The notes under the pieces are model-generated. The model saw nothing but the letters and a program-made list of their open reading frames with translations. It searched no databases and was not told where the DNA came from. Made by a program: the position numbers and the translations under genes. From positions 2,418,001-2,482,000 of the forward strand of contig CAUEEP010000939.1 of the NCBI GenBank assembly GCA_958450365.1: a DNA stretch of 64,000 bases, written 5' to 3'. Positions 44,346 through 55,566 of this stretch are shown here, in pieces (within the stretch, counting starts at the first letter, position 1; every line of letters begins with the position of its first letter). This stretch comes from Mesorhabditis belari. Its lineage: Eukaryota > Nematoda > Chromadorea > Rhabditida > Rhabditidae.

Positions 44346-44884
44346 GTGGGGAGCTTTTTCCCCGGCTTTGTCTCTCAAGGGGCTTTCTGCGCACCCTTAA
44401 TTGAGGAGGCTCAACTCTTCAATAATATTTTTTGTGTTCTTTATACCGTAGCCTAACTTTTGCTAAAATGCGACCCAAATTTTATATTTTAGAAAACTTG
44501 TTGGCAAAATTTTCATTCTGGACAATTTTAAGAAAAGAAAAGTGTTAACGCTTTTAAAAGTGGTTTAAAGTTTGAAAGTTTGGTTGGAGACAATAAATTG
44601 TCCAAAATCTCAAAGAACTTATTAACTACACTTTATGTTTTTTTAGCTTATACGAAAAATGAGATTATGCGTAAAGCGCGTAAGACGCGCAGGTTACGAG
44701 CACACATAATAAGTATAAATCTTTGTATGTGAGAGCAAATAGTTGTCTTCATGGAAAATATTTGAAGATTTAAGACTAGAAAATTTCCATGTCATCATGG
44801 GGTCGATATTTGTTCCGTTTGGTATCAAAAGAAAACTTTTACAGTCGGTCACTGGAACGAAATCACGGAAAAGGAAAATTGAGA

Positions 44885-44975
44885 CGTGTTTTCTTTTGGA
44901 AAAAGATCAGGAACTACTGATTTTGAAAAAAAAAATTCTTGAAAGAGAAACGAGATATGGAAAGTTGAGTTGATG
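44885..44975. repeat. About 90-bp direct repeat, copy 1
   Basis: Matches 47008-47096 at roughly 92% by eye, including GATCAGGAACTACTGATTTT and AACGAGATATGGAAAGTTGA. The copies bracket 2.0 kb that contains three MITEs and a dispersed repeat. Confidence 0.85.
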
Positions 44976-45320
44976 AAGCTACTCAATTCAGCTCTTATGC
45001 TCTCATAAACGTTCGCTTTCTGGTACACTAAATGCCTTACTTTTTAGTGATATCAAAGAAATCCTGAGAAAAGGTATGTGCCAGAAAGTATACGTTTAAG
45101 CAAATTAGAACAAAATGCAAACTAGTTAAAGTTTTTCTCAAAACAGGTTCCCCTTCTTGAAAAAGGTCGTAAATGAGCCAAAAACGAAAATAAATGATGG
45201 AAAAAAAAGAGACCGTTCCACCAAGTGAGTCCAGTTTAAAGGGGAAAAGAGTTCACAGAAAACATCCACAAATCATGCCTGGTCTTGGGGGAATGTAAAA
45301 ATTTTTACAATAATTAACTA

Positions 45321-45582
45321 CCGTAAATACTGTAATAGTACCCCACCCCTCTCGTACAGTCGCGTAGTCGCAAAAGTTTTTTAGTATTTCATTTTTTTCA
45401 AAGCGCCCGTACTTTCAAAAAATGCGTCTTTGGTATCAAAAAATAGCTGAAATTCAGGGCTTTTTGATACCTAAGCGCCCATTGTAGCATAAACCAGTGT
45501 CGAGAAACACTCGTTCAAAGCTAGACTACGCAACACTCCGCACCGTCATTATGGGGGTGGGGCACTATCACAGTATTTACGG
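45321..45582. mobile_element. Tc1/mariner-type MITE, family D copy 2
   Basis: Termini CCGTAAATACTGTAATAGTA and reverse complement, TA on both sides; over 90% similar to copy 3 by eye. Confidence 0.85.
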
Positions 45583-45732
45583 TAAGTGGTGTAATTGTAA
45601 GTCATCTAGTTGTAAGTTTTAGTTAACAAATTCGTTTAAATTGAATAGCTAAAAGAATCTAGCTATTTGAAATTAATAAGTTACAGTTGAGTTAGTAACC
45701 ATTTAATCTTCCCCAATTTTACTCACCAATTC

Positions 45733-46113
45733 GGTACTTTGGTGGTTTAAAGGGGCCACTTTTATCATGGCTTAGTTGGATCTAATGTTTTAAGTGGTTG
45801 TATTTGATACCTTTTATCTACCTATTCTAGGGTAATCAAATAATACTCTTAGAGCATTTACAACGTTTCAAGTTTCATTCATATCGCCATATTTTATTTG
45901 ATCTTCAAGTGTAAGCAGCTTTTTAGGTAGCATTTGGTGGTTAAAGTACATGAGATTAGGCTAGAATTGCCAAAAACTTGCTAAAATAGTCACCAATCTA
46001 TTAAGCATATTTGATTACCCTATAATAGATAAAAGGTATCAAATACAACCACTTAAAACATTAGATCCAACTAAGCCAGGATAAAAGTGCCCCCTCTCAA
46101 TCACCAAAGTACC
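45733..46113. mobile_element. Foldback MITE, family E copy 1
   Basis: Termini GGTACTTTGGTGGTT and reverse complement. Arms pair through ATCTAATGTTTTAAGTGGTT. Flanks ACCAATTC and ACCAATCC are an 8-bp duplication with one mismatch. Second copy at 53130. Confidence 0.85.
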
Positions 46114-46217
46114 ACCAATCCTTTTTCTAAAATAATTAGCCACAAAACCCAAAAAGAAAAACCGATTTGATTTGGTAGATTTTGTGAGTCTTAGTTGAAA
46201 GAGAATTAGTTAAGCTA

Positions 46218-46486
46218 CCGTAAATACTGTAATAGTACCCCATCCCCCTCGTACAGTCGCGTAGTCGCAAAAGTTTTTTAGTATTTCATTTTTTTTCAAA
46301 GCGCCCGTACTTTCAAAAATTCGTCTTTGGTATCAAAAAATAGCTGAAATTCAGGGCTATTTTTTTGACACCTAAGCGCCCATTGTAGCACAAACCAGTG
46401 TCGAGAAACACTCGTTCAAAGCTAGACTACGCAACACTTCGCACCGTCATTATGGGGGTGGGGTACTATTACAGTACAGTTTACGG
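46218..46486. mobile_element. Tc1/mariner-type MITE, family D copy 3
   Basis: Same termini and TA flanks as copy 2, with a small duplication (ACAGT) next to the right end. Confidence 0.85.
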
Positions 46487-47006
46487 TAAGTTTATGCGGC
46501 ACGTACAAAAAGATTCGAAGACAATAGAGTAGAAGGGAACCGAGAGAAACGAAACGAAACGATTTTAAAAATTTAAACAGGAAACATGGGCGGAACAATA
46601 TAACAGGAAGGGAATGCGGAGAGACAGGTAACCTTAAAACGCGCTACAAAAGGAGGAAAGATTTTACAGAAGGGGGAAGAAAACTTATGCAGGACGTAAA
46701 AAAACTATAATAGCATAAAAAACCGGGAAACATTCACGAGTCCATAAAGGAATCGAGGTAAAAATGAAAAAAATGGCAAAAGAGGAATTTTGTGCGGGGT
46801 ACGGTAGCGCATCCACGCTTTAGAAAGCGCCCCGCGCCGCTTTCGCGCCAGTTCCTTAAACGTCAATTGGAATCTAACGAATCATTAGCCAAGTTCGACA
46901 ACAATCAAACACCTGTGCAAAAAGTAGAGCAATTCTCGACACTCTTCCCGTTGTTGTTTTGCGTGAATTTGCTTGATTGCTTGAATTTGTCAATAGGAAT
47001 CTAATT
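46487..47006. repeat. Dispersed repeat related to 8.8-9.5 kb
   Basis: Runs in reverse orientation to 8802-9587: GAAGACAATAGAGTAGAAGG, AACAGGAAACATGGG and a GCGCATCCACGCTTTAGAAA block are shared. A short ORF (46800-47003) is not supported by any second copy. Confidence 0.5.
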
Positions 47007-47007
47007 G

Positions 47008-47096
47008 GTGTTTTCTTTTGAAAAAAGATCAGGAACTACTGATTTTGAAAAAAATTCTTGAAAGAGAAACGAGATATGGAAAGTTGAGTTGATAAG
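47008..47096. repeat. About 90-bp direct repeat, copy 2
   Basis: Second copy of 44885-44975; see there. Confidence 0.85.
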
Positions 47097-48339
47097 GTTT
47101 TAGTCTTACAGAAATGCTTCAAACATCATTCGAAAGTGCAAACTTTTTAAAAAAAAAATGGTAACAATTTTTTGAACTAAAATGATTTTAAACGCTTGAT
47201 GGAAAGAGTAACAAGACCACTGAAATAAATTGGGGGAGATCTCACGGAAATAAATTGGGTGAGGGGGTGGATGAGGGAAAAGGGACACACCCGATGATCT
47301 CCCCATTTCTGCAGATCAGTGGAATATCCAATTTGTGATCTTTTGCGAAGATCTCTTCAGATTTGCTTGCTACATTTGATTTGAAGATCATTTGAAGATC
47401 ATTTGACGATCATTTGCAGTATTACAATGTAATCTTGGTGAGATCAAGAGATCTTGGTCTTGATGAGATCTTGGTGAGATCAAAAGCTTTACCTAGAGCG
47501 TGTTCTTTATCATTAATGCGCTTTCTAAAGCATGCGCTTCAACGCTTCAACGCTAGCCTAGTTATGTAAATTTATTTCTATCAATTTGACCGCAAAGTCT
47601 TTTCCGGCTTTTTGAAATTTTCGTTTATAAATAAATAATTAACGATAAACGTGTGATTTGCTTTAAATAAAAAAGATTTTTGTTTAGCTTTCATTTAGAG
47701 TTTCATTTAGCTCATTTTTAAGCAAATCTAAGTCCACTTTGAGCACAAATTCGGGAATTCTTGTTTTTCCGGGAACGGGAATTCTTGTTTTTCCCAAAAT
47801 CCTTACAATGGACATAGAATGAAATCGGCTGAATCAATTTCTCGGAAAATTTGTTCATCTGCTAAACTTTTCATTCTTTATCTTTTGTCTTTTGACATCA
47901 AAATAGGTTTCTGTGACAAAAAGTGCTCAAATCGGCTCAAAAAAAAAATTATCATTTTTGACTGCTCGACTTCACAACTTTAAAAAAAATGAACTAAAGC
48001 GAGCTTTTCACAATTTCTTAAAGGACAATTTGTAAATAAATAATAAGAGTTTCTGATAAAACAAACGATAGATCGATTGGTTCATTATTTATTTCAAAAA
48101 GTAATCTTTAAAAAAGCGGACAAGACTTTCCTGATATACAAATTTCTTTAAATAAAAATTTAAACTTTTCATTCATTATTTGCAGGTGTTTTTTCTTAGT
48201 AGTGCGAGCTATCCACATCTTTTCTAGCATTCTTGCTAAATATTTTTCGGATTTAGATTTAGATCCGAGAAAATCCGCGCGATTTACATTTACAGTCAGT
48301 ATAATGACTTACAAGGGAAGGTCGCGAAAACTGGTCAAC
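47097..48339. other. Intergenic, no gene seen
   Basis: AT-rich, with short local repeats of GAAGATCATTTGAAGATCAT around 47380-47420. No coding frame supported. Confidence 0.4.
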
Positions 48340-48445
48340 AAGGTGGCCAACAAACAAGGTGGCCAACAAACAAGGTGGCCAACAAACAAGGTGGCCAACA
48401 AACAAGGTGGCCAACAAACAAGGTGGCCAACAAACAAGGTGACCA
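48340..48445. repeat. 16-bp minisatellite
   Basis: About six copies of CCAACAAACAAGGTGG. The ORFs on both strands through it are by-products. Confidence 0.9.
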
Positions 48446-48592
48446 ATCGAAATGAGATCTAGACCGTCCGAGATGCAGAATTTTACGCTGATTCCGAATC
48501 TGCTGTCCGTTTTTGCTAAATAGGTCGGAATCGCAAGGAAGTTGGTAAACAAGTTTTTTGGCATCTCTTATAACGCTTGCGCGCGCATGACG

Positions 48593-48728
48593 AAGGAATG
48601 GTTGCGTAGTGTAGCGGATAAGGTCGACACCTTATCCGCTACACTACGCAACCATTCCTTGTAAAGCTGTAGGATGCAAAGCTGTAGGATACAAAGCTGT
48701 AGGTCGGGGGTTCGACTCCCTTTAAGTT
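48593..48728 (+). pseudogene. tRNA-derived locus with a perfect 32-bp foldback
   Basis: 48593-48624 and 48629-48660 are exact 32-base reverse complements separated by CGAC. The left arm includes a tRNA 5' half (GTAGTGTAGCGGATAAGG, A-box-like). Three GTAGGAT(A/G)CAAAGCT-type repeats follow (48664-48703), then a B box GGTTCGACTCC (48709-48719) and a T run at 48724-48737. The anticodon half has been replaced by the mirror image of the D half. A dispersed repeat (GCTGATTCCGAATCTGC) lies 95 bases upstream. Confidence 0.75.
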
Positions 48729-48966
48729 TTTCTTTTTTAAACAGCTGTTTTTTAGTGTTCTCTAATCCCCCTGCTCTTCGTAATTGCTAAATATTCAAAA
48801 ATTTTGTTTAAATCTTTGTATTTAAGTTTAAGTGTTTTAAATAATATAATATAATAATAATATCATACGAAACAAAAAATTCAACAATCATTACAACAAT
48901 CGATGAAATAAGTAAAAAAACTAAAACATAGTCCAATAAACAATAAACAGTACACATAAAAATGAA

Positions 48967-49760
48967 GGGGTAGGCTACTTTCCGCCATTTTATTTGCGCA
49001 ACAGGGTCATTTGCGCAACTTTTTTGACGTTTTTAAGGGACGTTTTTTTTTAAGGGAGTTTTTGACGTTTTTTTTTTGTTGTTTAAAATTCTAGTACGGT
49101 TTTGTTTATTCTTAAAAACCATTGTTAACTAATTTTCCGCATTTTCCCAAGAATCCGCATCCATCGTATACTGCGGTCAGACTTTACGAAGAAATGACGC
49201 AAATAATCAACCGTTTCAAGCTTTCATCGGCTATCAATCTCACTGTTGGACAAAATTACACACGGAAGAAAACTGTATTGGCTCGACAAAAGCAACGTTT
49301 TACTGCTATTTCTAATGGTCGCTTGCCCGGTTGCGATTTTGTGAAACATCTTTCTCAGCTTTTGACTTATATTAAAAAAACTTGATTTTTATTGTTGTCC
49401 TAAATTTCATTGCTATTGTTGTCCTAACTTTCATTGTTATCGGTTGCACTTTTTTGTTAAAGCGATAAAATATTTTACTAATGGTTATTAGCTCCTAGAA
49501 AGGACTAATTTAGATAAATATTGGAAGATTATGCAAAAAAATTGGAAGATTTCATAAAAAATAGAAGAAAATAAAAAACAATAAAAAAAAGCTCAAAAAT
49601 GAAAATAATGATTAAAAATTCGAGTGCTTAATACAGTGTTAAAGTTGCGCAAATGACCCAGTTGCGCAAATCAAGTTGCGCAAATGACCCTTTTTGTGCA
49701 AAAAAAAGTTGCGCAAATGACCCTGTTGCGCAAATAAAATGGCGGAAAGTAGCCTACCCC
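48967..49760 (+). mobile_element. Family B transposon copy 2 with small conserved ORF
   Basis: Perfect inverted termini as in copy 1. AAAATGAA is duplicated at 48959-48966 and 49761-49768. The ORF at 49122-49385 (87 residues, MLTNFPHFPKNPHP start) shares its last 54 residues with copy 1 with four substitutions (core [15 protein letters not shown]). The basic segment [12 protein letters not shown] suggests nucleic-acid binding, but no family is recognised. Confidence 0.9.
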
Positions 49761-49779
49761 AAAATGAAAGCATATTAGC

Positions 49780-50196
49780 GGGGGTGGGACAAATGCGACC
49801 TTTTTTTTGCGCACCTGGACATTTGCGCACCTTTTTTTTGCTGGAAAAGGCCTTAGGAAAGACCGTAGAGCTTCGAAAATATTTCGAAAATTTTTCCATG
49901 TAAGGGAATCGTATGCGTAGATTCCGAATTTCGACAAATCAGACCTCGCTGATACGTCAAATTTGGGCTAAAAGGCAAAAACTGCGGAAAAGCGTTAAGT
50001 TGCGTAGTTTTTGCCTTTTAGCCCAAATTTGACGTGTCGCGAGGTCTGATTTGTCGAAATTCGGAATCTACGCATACGATTCCCCTATATGGAAATATTT
50101 TCGAAGCTCTACGGCCTTGCCTAAGGCCTTTTCCAGCAAAAAAAAGGTGCGCAAATGTCCAGGTGCGCAAACAAAAGGTCGCATTTGTCCCCCCCC
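49780..50196. mobile_element. Foldback MITE, family A copy 5, 8-bp duplication
   Basis: Begins GGGGGTGGGACAAATGCGAC. Exact 8-bp duplication ATATTAGC at 49772-49779 and 50197-50204. It lies 11 bases beyond the 3' target duplication of family B copy 2. Confidence 0.9.
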
Positions 50197-50612
50197 ATAT
50201 TAGCTGCAAACGCGCTCTTTATAACTATCTCTTCACAAGTAAAAGATATTCAGCCTATTAATTTTATATGCATCAATTTGTTTAATTGACGCAGTAATTG
50301 AGACAAAGAAATTGAGACAGAAATTCATTGATTGATTAAAAATTTGTTGTAAGCTGTTTTATTGTAAGCTTCAATTAATTATTTAATCACGAGGAAAACA
50401 CTTTAGCTTTACCCTTCAAAGCACATGTCAAAGAATAGTGTTTTTAAACTCGAGGAACGAAAAGAATCATGGCAACATGCTTAAGTAATCAAACTTAGGC
50501 CAAACAACGATCAAATCAAAAAGATGAAAATTTGAAGTTTCAACAAAGGTCAACGATGTAGAAATGAAAGAAACATTAGGCATTTAACATTTAACAGAAA
50601 AGTTTCAACATG

Positions 50613-51133
50613 TATATGTCGTAGCCGATTATGAATGAAATTTTTTGGTAAATCTTTCTAGTAGAGCAACCCTTTAATGTATGAGGACAATATTATATGA
50701 TCTTGTAGCGAATTAAATTCTGCGTCGATTGGTACCAAATTTGTGAGTTTAGGTTAAAAATTGCCGGCGCTACAACGTTTCATTCAAAATCGGCGGGACC
50801 CCCGTAGCCGATTATGAATGAGTGGGTCTAGGAGCATTCAACCATCAAGTATTTAGTATCATTCAACGCAGAATCATTAATAATTATGTTAAATTTTTAA
50901 AATTAGAAAGATTGGATAAAAAGAAAAAAAGTTAGAGCAAAAAAAATGTTTGTTCAAGAGAAAACTTTGAAGCCCCATAATTTTTTTTCTTTTTATCCAA
51001 TCTTTCTAATTTAAAAAATTTAACATAATTATTCATGATTCTGCGTTGAATGATACTAAATACTTGATGGTTGGATGCTCCTAGACCCACTCATTTATAA
51101 TCGGCTGAAATTCATAATCGGCTACGACATATA
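50613..51133. repeat. Large foldback element
   Basis: TATATGTCGTAGCCGATTAT at the left pairs with the right end. Long inner arms pair through GATTCTGCGTTGAATGATAC. A second CGTAGCCGATTATGAATGA copy occurs inside the left arm (about 50803). Confidence 0.8.
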
Positions 51134-52127
51134 AATGGTAATGATGATAATGGTAATGATGATAGTGGTAATGATGCTAATGGCAATGACAGGATCAACG
51201 TTAAAGATCTCGAGTTGGAATGGGTGAAAAACCGCAAATAAGGAAATACTTAACGCTTAGCAACTTAAGTGAAAAAATTTCATTTGAGTGAGAGTCTCGG
51301 GTCAAATCAATTTAAAGAGGAAAAGAGGAATCGACTGATCTGTGTGAGCCTTCTCGCTGTCTCGCCCTCTTCTCGTTTATTTACACGAGTAAAGTCCACC
51401 GTCCCCCTCTTTTTCCTTTCTCCACCCCCTTTCACCCTTAAAATTGAATGCCCAAAACGGTCTTGTTAGCTCGCTTTTCTGAATCAATGCGCAATACACA
51501 CGATTTTTGTACCTCGAATGGCTTTTTTTTGATTCAGGTGATTCACAATGAGCTCTTTGAGACAAAAACTTGGCATGTAAAAAAAAACGTGTAAAAAACG
51601 AGTATAAAAGAGATTGGTACTTGATTGTTGAGGAAAATGGGGTAAACTTTGAAGATTTAGATTTATCCAATCCATCCTTTCCCACTATTCAAATCAAAAA
51701 CTTTTTTGATTGAGCTGTAAAATCATCGTGAATCTTTTGATTGAAAAAAAAGTTAAATCAATTTTAAAAATCTGAGAACAACGAATGAAAATCTGAGAAA
51801 AGTGGAAGTTTTCAAAAAACTTTTGACTTTAATTGGTGTGCGTGACAACGAATTGAGAAAGAGGAAAAAAAAATCAAATAGAAGGGAAATAATTTTATTT
51901 AAAGAAAAGGGAGAAATTGCTTGGTTACCAGGTGAATTCTCTGGACTTTTTTTTCAAGAGAATCGACCAAAATGAGAGCCTTTTGAAATTTATAGCGAAA
52001 ACTTGCCTATTTGGGGTTATGAAATCAGGCTTGATATAAATGGTAGTTTGTTTTTTATGCAAATTTACCATATTTTTACGTTGATTTGGCTAGAACTTGG
52101 CTAGAAACTTGGCTAGAAAACCTTGTA
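51134..52127. other. Intergenic, no gene seen
   Basis: No supported coding frame, only short repeats of GGTAATGATGATAATG (51137-51190). Confidence 0.4.
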
Positions 52128-52299
52128 CAGTCGAACCTCTCTATAACGAACCTCGATATAACGTAAACCTCTCTATAACGTAAGGCGTGACCGGTCCCGG
52201 CCGACGTTAAGCAATAAAACGGCACTCTATATAACGTAAACCTCTATATAACGTAAGCTATAGCCGTCCCGTGAGTTACGTTATAGAGAGGTTCCACTG
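52128..52299. mobile_element. pogo/Tigger-type MITE
   Basis: Termini CAGTCGAACCTCTCTATAAC and GTTATAGAGAGGTTCCACTG are the well-known pogo/Tigger terminal repeat. TA on both sides. Internal copies of TATAACGTAAACCTC. Confidence 0.93.
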
Positions 52300-53129
52300 T
52301 ATTAATAATTGCAGAGAAAATTGAAAAGCAATAAAATCAAGGGGTTTCAAAAAGAATTCTCCTCTAATTTCGTCGTCAAATGTTTCAACAATGATTCGAT
52401 GATTCACATTGAATCATCGAACTATCGAATGGAACTCAATGACGTTTTCGTGGATTCGATCAATGTGGAGAAATCTTTGGTCTATTTATTTTTCTCAGCC
52501 CAAACCAGGAAAATGGAAGAAATTTGATAGTGCGAGAAAAATGGATGCAAAAGATATGATTGATGACGTGATTCAAAAGGAACTTTTACAGGTAAATAAG
52601 ACAAGAATGTTTTGTTTTTGAAGTTTTTGAAACATAAGTACATCGTTTGCTTTATAATAGTGCTTTTTGTTACCCTAAATCTAAAAATAAATTATATACT
52701 TTGAGGACACATTGAATGCTAAATCAAAAATCAAAAACCAAAATTTGCCGATGTCATTGCAGTTAAAGTAAAACGTAAACTTCTGCCTGAATTGAGAAAT
52801 ATTTTAGGCGTAGTGAAGGGGAGCTCCTCTCACGTTGTCTTCCCTCCTCTTTTTCGTTTCTTTTGGCCTCTTTCTGATCTGCGCGGTGGCCCGACCCTAG
52901 GACCCAAAAAACGGGCATTCGAAAAGAATAAGCAGAAAGGAGAGCACCCGACAACTCGAGAAAGTAACACGAAACTCACAAGAAAAAGCACGCTTTTTCT
53001 CTATTTTTTTGTAAGCAAGCACATTTCAATCGTATTATGGCAAACACTTGATGGGGTAATAAGAAATTTTCACTATACAATTTCTGTTGATAATGGCGAA
53101 CACAAGAGTCGTTTGCATTTACATTTTTC
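52300..53129. other. Intergenic; possible exon remnant on plus strand
   Basis: 52501-52592 looks like an exon (TTTTTCTCAG acceptor, PKPGKWKKFDSARKMDAKDM reading frame, CAG|GTAAATAAG donor), and TGTCATTGCAG at 52754-52764 could be the next acceptor. The reading frame closes after that junction (LK then stop), so no gene model holds. Confidence 0.25.
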
Positions 53130-53520
53130 GGTACTCTGGTGGTTGGGAGGGGTCACTTTTGGCTTGATTAGTCGAATCTAGTGTTTTGAGCGGTTTGTGT
53201 CGATACTTTTCTTCTATTCTGAAGAAAGAGATACCTGCTGAAGCGATTGGCGCTAATTTAAGCACTTTTTTGATAATCCTATTCGATGATTTGCTGTGTC
53301 CTAGCCTGCTTTAACCACCGAACGTTATCTCAAAACTGGTTACACTTGAAAAGCTGCAATAATAACTTGAAATATGTTGGAAATACTCTAAAATTAGCAC
53401 CAATCGCTTCAGCATATAGAACTACCCCGGAATAGAAGAAAAGTACCGACACGAACCCCTTAAAACACTAGATTCGACGAAGCCAAGTAAAAAGTGGCCC
53501 CTCCCAACCACCAAAGCACC
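53130..53520. mobile_element. Foldback MITE, family E copy 2, 8-bp duplication
   Basis: Termini GGTACTCTGGTGGTTGGGAG and reverse complement. Exact 8-bp duplication CATTTTTC (53122-53129 and 53521-53528). Confidence 0.9.
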
Positions 53521-53649
53521 CATTTTTCATGTATTGGGTTCGGGGAAAAACAATTTTTATCACGAGTAGTAAATAAAATACATAAAATTTAGAGAATGTA
53601 CACGTTTCAAGGGAAATAAATAATGGAAAACATACATTTCACATTCAAA

Positions 53650-54437
53650 TTAAACCACGGTTTGCCGTGACATTGAAACATCGGTTATTTTCTTGCCGCA
53701 CATCGCGCAAATTCCCTTTTGAAAGGCACAATTCTGGCAATAGTGCGATCCCACCTAAAAAAAGTTTACAGTCAAGAAACTAATAAAACCCGTTTCTATA
53801 AGTCGTTAAAATTAAATTAAATGTCGACGTTTCTTTTACTATATATTATGTAGATAAAACACTAACCTGATGTAAACTTTGCTTACAAATCTTGCATTTC
53901 ACACCAACGATGCCGGCTCTGAATTGAAAAATGAGCATGAAAATTAGGTAAATAACTCTTTTAAAAGCTGTTTTTAAGACAAAAACGCATCTCGTTATGC
54001 TTACAAGAGAAGGATGATTGGGTTTCGTGGAGCTAATTTTTACATCATTGGAATCAGCTTAAAATTCTGCGTCAAATGCCAATATATCATCGGAAAAGGC
54101 CACGGGATCCAATCATCCTTCCCTTGTTAGTTTGTAACGCATGCACAATTGTATTTTACTGTTTATTCTTATAAGTAATGTTTATTTAAAAAACAACTCA
54201 CTTCTTTTCGCTGCCGAGCCATTTATTTTGAAGACCAGTGGCTTTGTTTTTGGTAACGCCAACGGGTTTATTGTGGGGCTTGTTTCGGTAGGGATCAACG
54301 CCGATAAGCTTCGTCAGTTTCGTTTTACCTAAAAGAGTAAATGAATTGGTTTATTCAGTAAGCTTTAAATCAACTTAATTTTTAAAAATCAAGGCCAAAA
54401 TCGATAACAAAACACACTTACATTTATCGCAAACCAT
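53650..54437 (-). CDS. CRIPT: CRIPT homologue (cysteine-rich PDZ-binding protein)
   Basis: Four exons: 54422-54437, 54202-54328, 53867-53918, 53650-53754 (TAA 53650-53652), all phases consistent, giving 99 residues (human CRIPT is 101). It reads MVCDKCKTKLTKLIGVDPYR at the start. The Cys pairs follow in order: CDKC, CKIC, HYCQNC and CAMCGKK, matching the zinc-binding pattern of the family. The C-terminus RQTVV keeps the Q-T-x-V PDZ ligand. CRIPT binds PSD-95-type PDZ domains and microtubules and is also a minor-spliceosome-associated protein. The human DTWKDGA stretch near the N-terminus is not conserved. The 5' exon is only 16 bases. It is divergent from TIM44. Confidence 0.95.
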
Positions 54438-54504
54438 TCAACGTTCGTGAAGTTGACACGCTAGAGACGTTCGGGAGATCGGATCGAGATAGAATAAAGA
54501 ATGT

Positions 54505-55133
54505 CTAAATTGAACTTTACGGTCCAGGCTCAAAAAAGATTAATCTCTTTTCAATTCGTCTTGCCTGTGTTAGTTGTGAGCAAAAAACACAAAATAAATT
54601 TGGGAAAATGGTTTGCGCGCCAAAATTTAGCATTTTATGGTTGGAGCCTAAACTTCAGCCCCCATAGTGAAGTTTACGATCCTTTTCTAAAAGATATCCA
54701 GTTAAATGACTGCCAAATAGCTTTACGAGTCGGGTGAATTAGTCGGGAGAGGAAATTTCACGGGAGGACAAAACCTTTCTTTTTTATTTACTTTGTATAA
54801 CCCATATACTATTTTCTTATTAATTAGGCTTAGCTAAAGGGGCTTTCCGAGGTAATTAACGTCACAAATGGGATACATGCGGCACCCAAAAAAAATAAAT
54901 TAGCATAAAGGATCAACGCTCCAAAAAGGTATGGGTTGTTTTTGTACTAATATGGATCGTAGCTTCACTATGGGGGCTGAAGTTTACGGTCCAACTATAA
55001 GGTGTTATTTTTTGGAGCGGAAATCGTTTCCCCAAACTTTTTTTGTGTTTTTGTGCACAACTAATACTGGTAAGCTAGAATAAAAAGCAAAAAAAAACTA
55101 AGTTTTGAGACTGGACCGTAAACTTCAATTTAG
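54505..55133. repeat. Foldback element in the CRIPT-TIM44 promoter interval
   Basis: Termini CTAAATTGAACTTTACGGTC and reverse complement. Arms of about 180 bases share AAACTTCAGCCCCCATAGTG with scattered mismatches. It starts 68 bp from the CRIPT start codon and covers more than half of the divergent intergenic region, so it may carry promoter sequence for one or both genes. Confidence 0.8.
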
Positions 55134-55566
55134 CCTAAAGAATTAGAATAAAGGCTGAAAAAACGGAACTTAAAGAAATTAAAGATTCTAAAATTTTAAG
55201 CCTATAAACAACCGAAGCTTCATACGAAATTTGAGCCAAAACACTACAAATTACGAATTTTCTGGGGCACCCATCCACTATGATTTATTTTTGTGAAAGA
55301 ATCGAGAACAATTTACATCATAGGAAAATTTTGATTTCGTGTTAGAAAGTGAGGAAAATTTAAAAATTTATTTTAAAACTATAGAATTTCATCCTTTTAA
55401 CTGAATATCTTAAAAAGTAAAAAGATATGTAAAATAAATGGTAGTTGAACTCTTTTCTTCTTGATTCAACTTTCATAAGTTCAAAAAGCTTCTTGTTTTT
55501 GGTTTTGGTTTTGGTTTCGGTTTTAGTTCCGGTTTCATTTACTATTATACTTTTTCTTGCTTAGAA

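Noticed and set aside
52303..52770. Plus-strand gene around 52.3-52.8 kb
   Set aside because: One exon-like segment with good splice signals exists, but the next acceptor leads to an immediate stop and no other exon or family motif was found.
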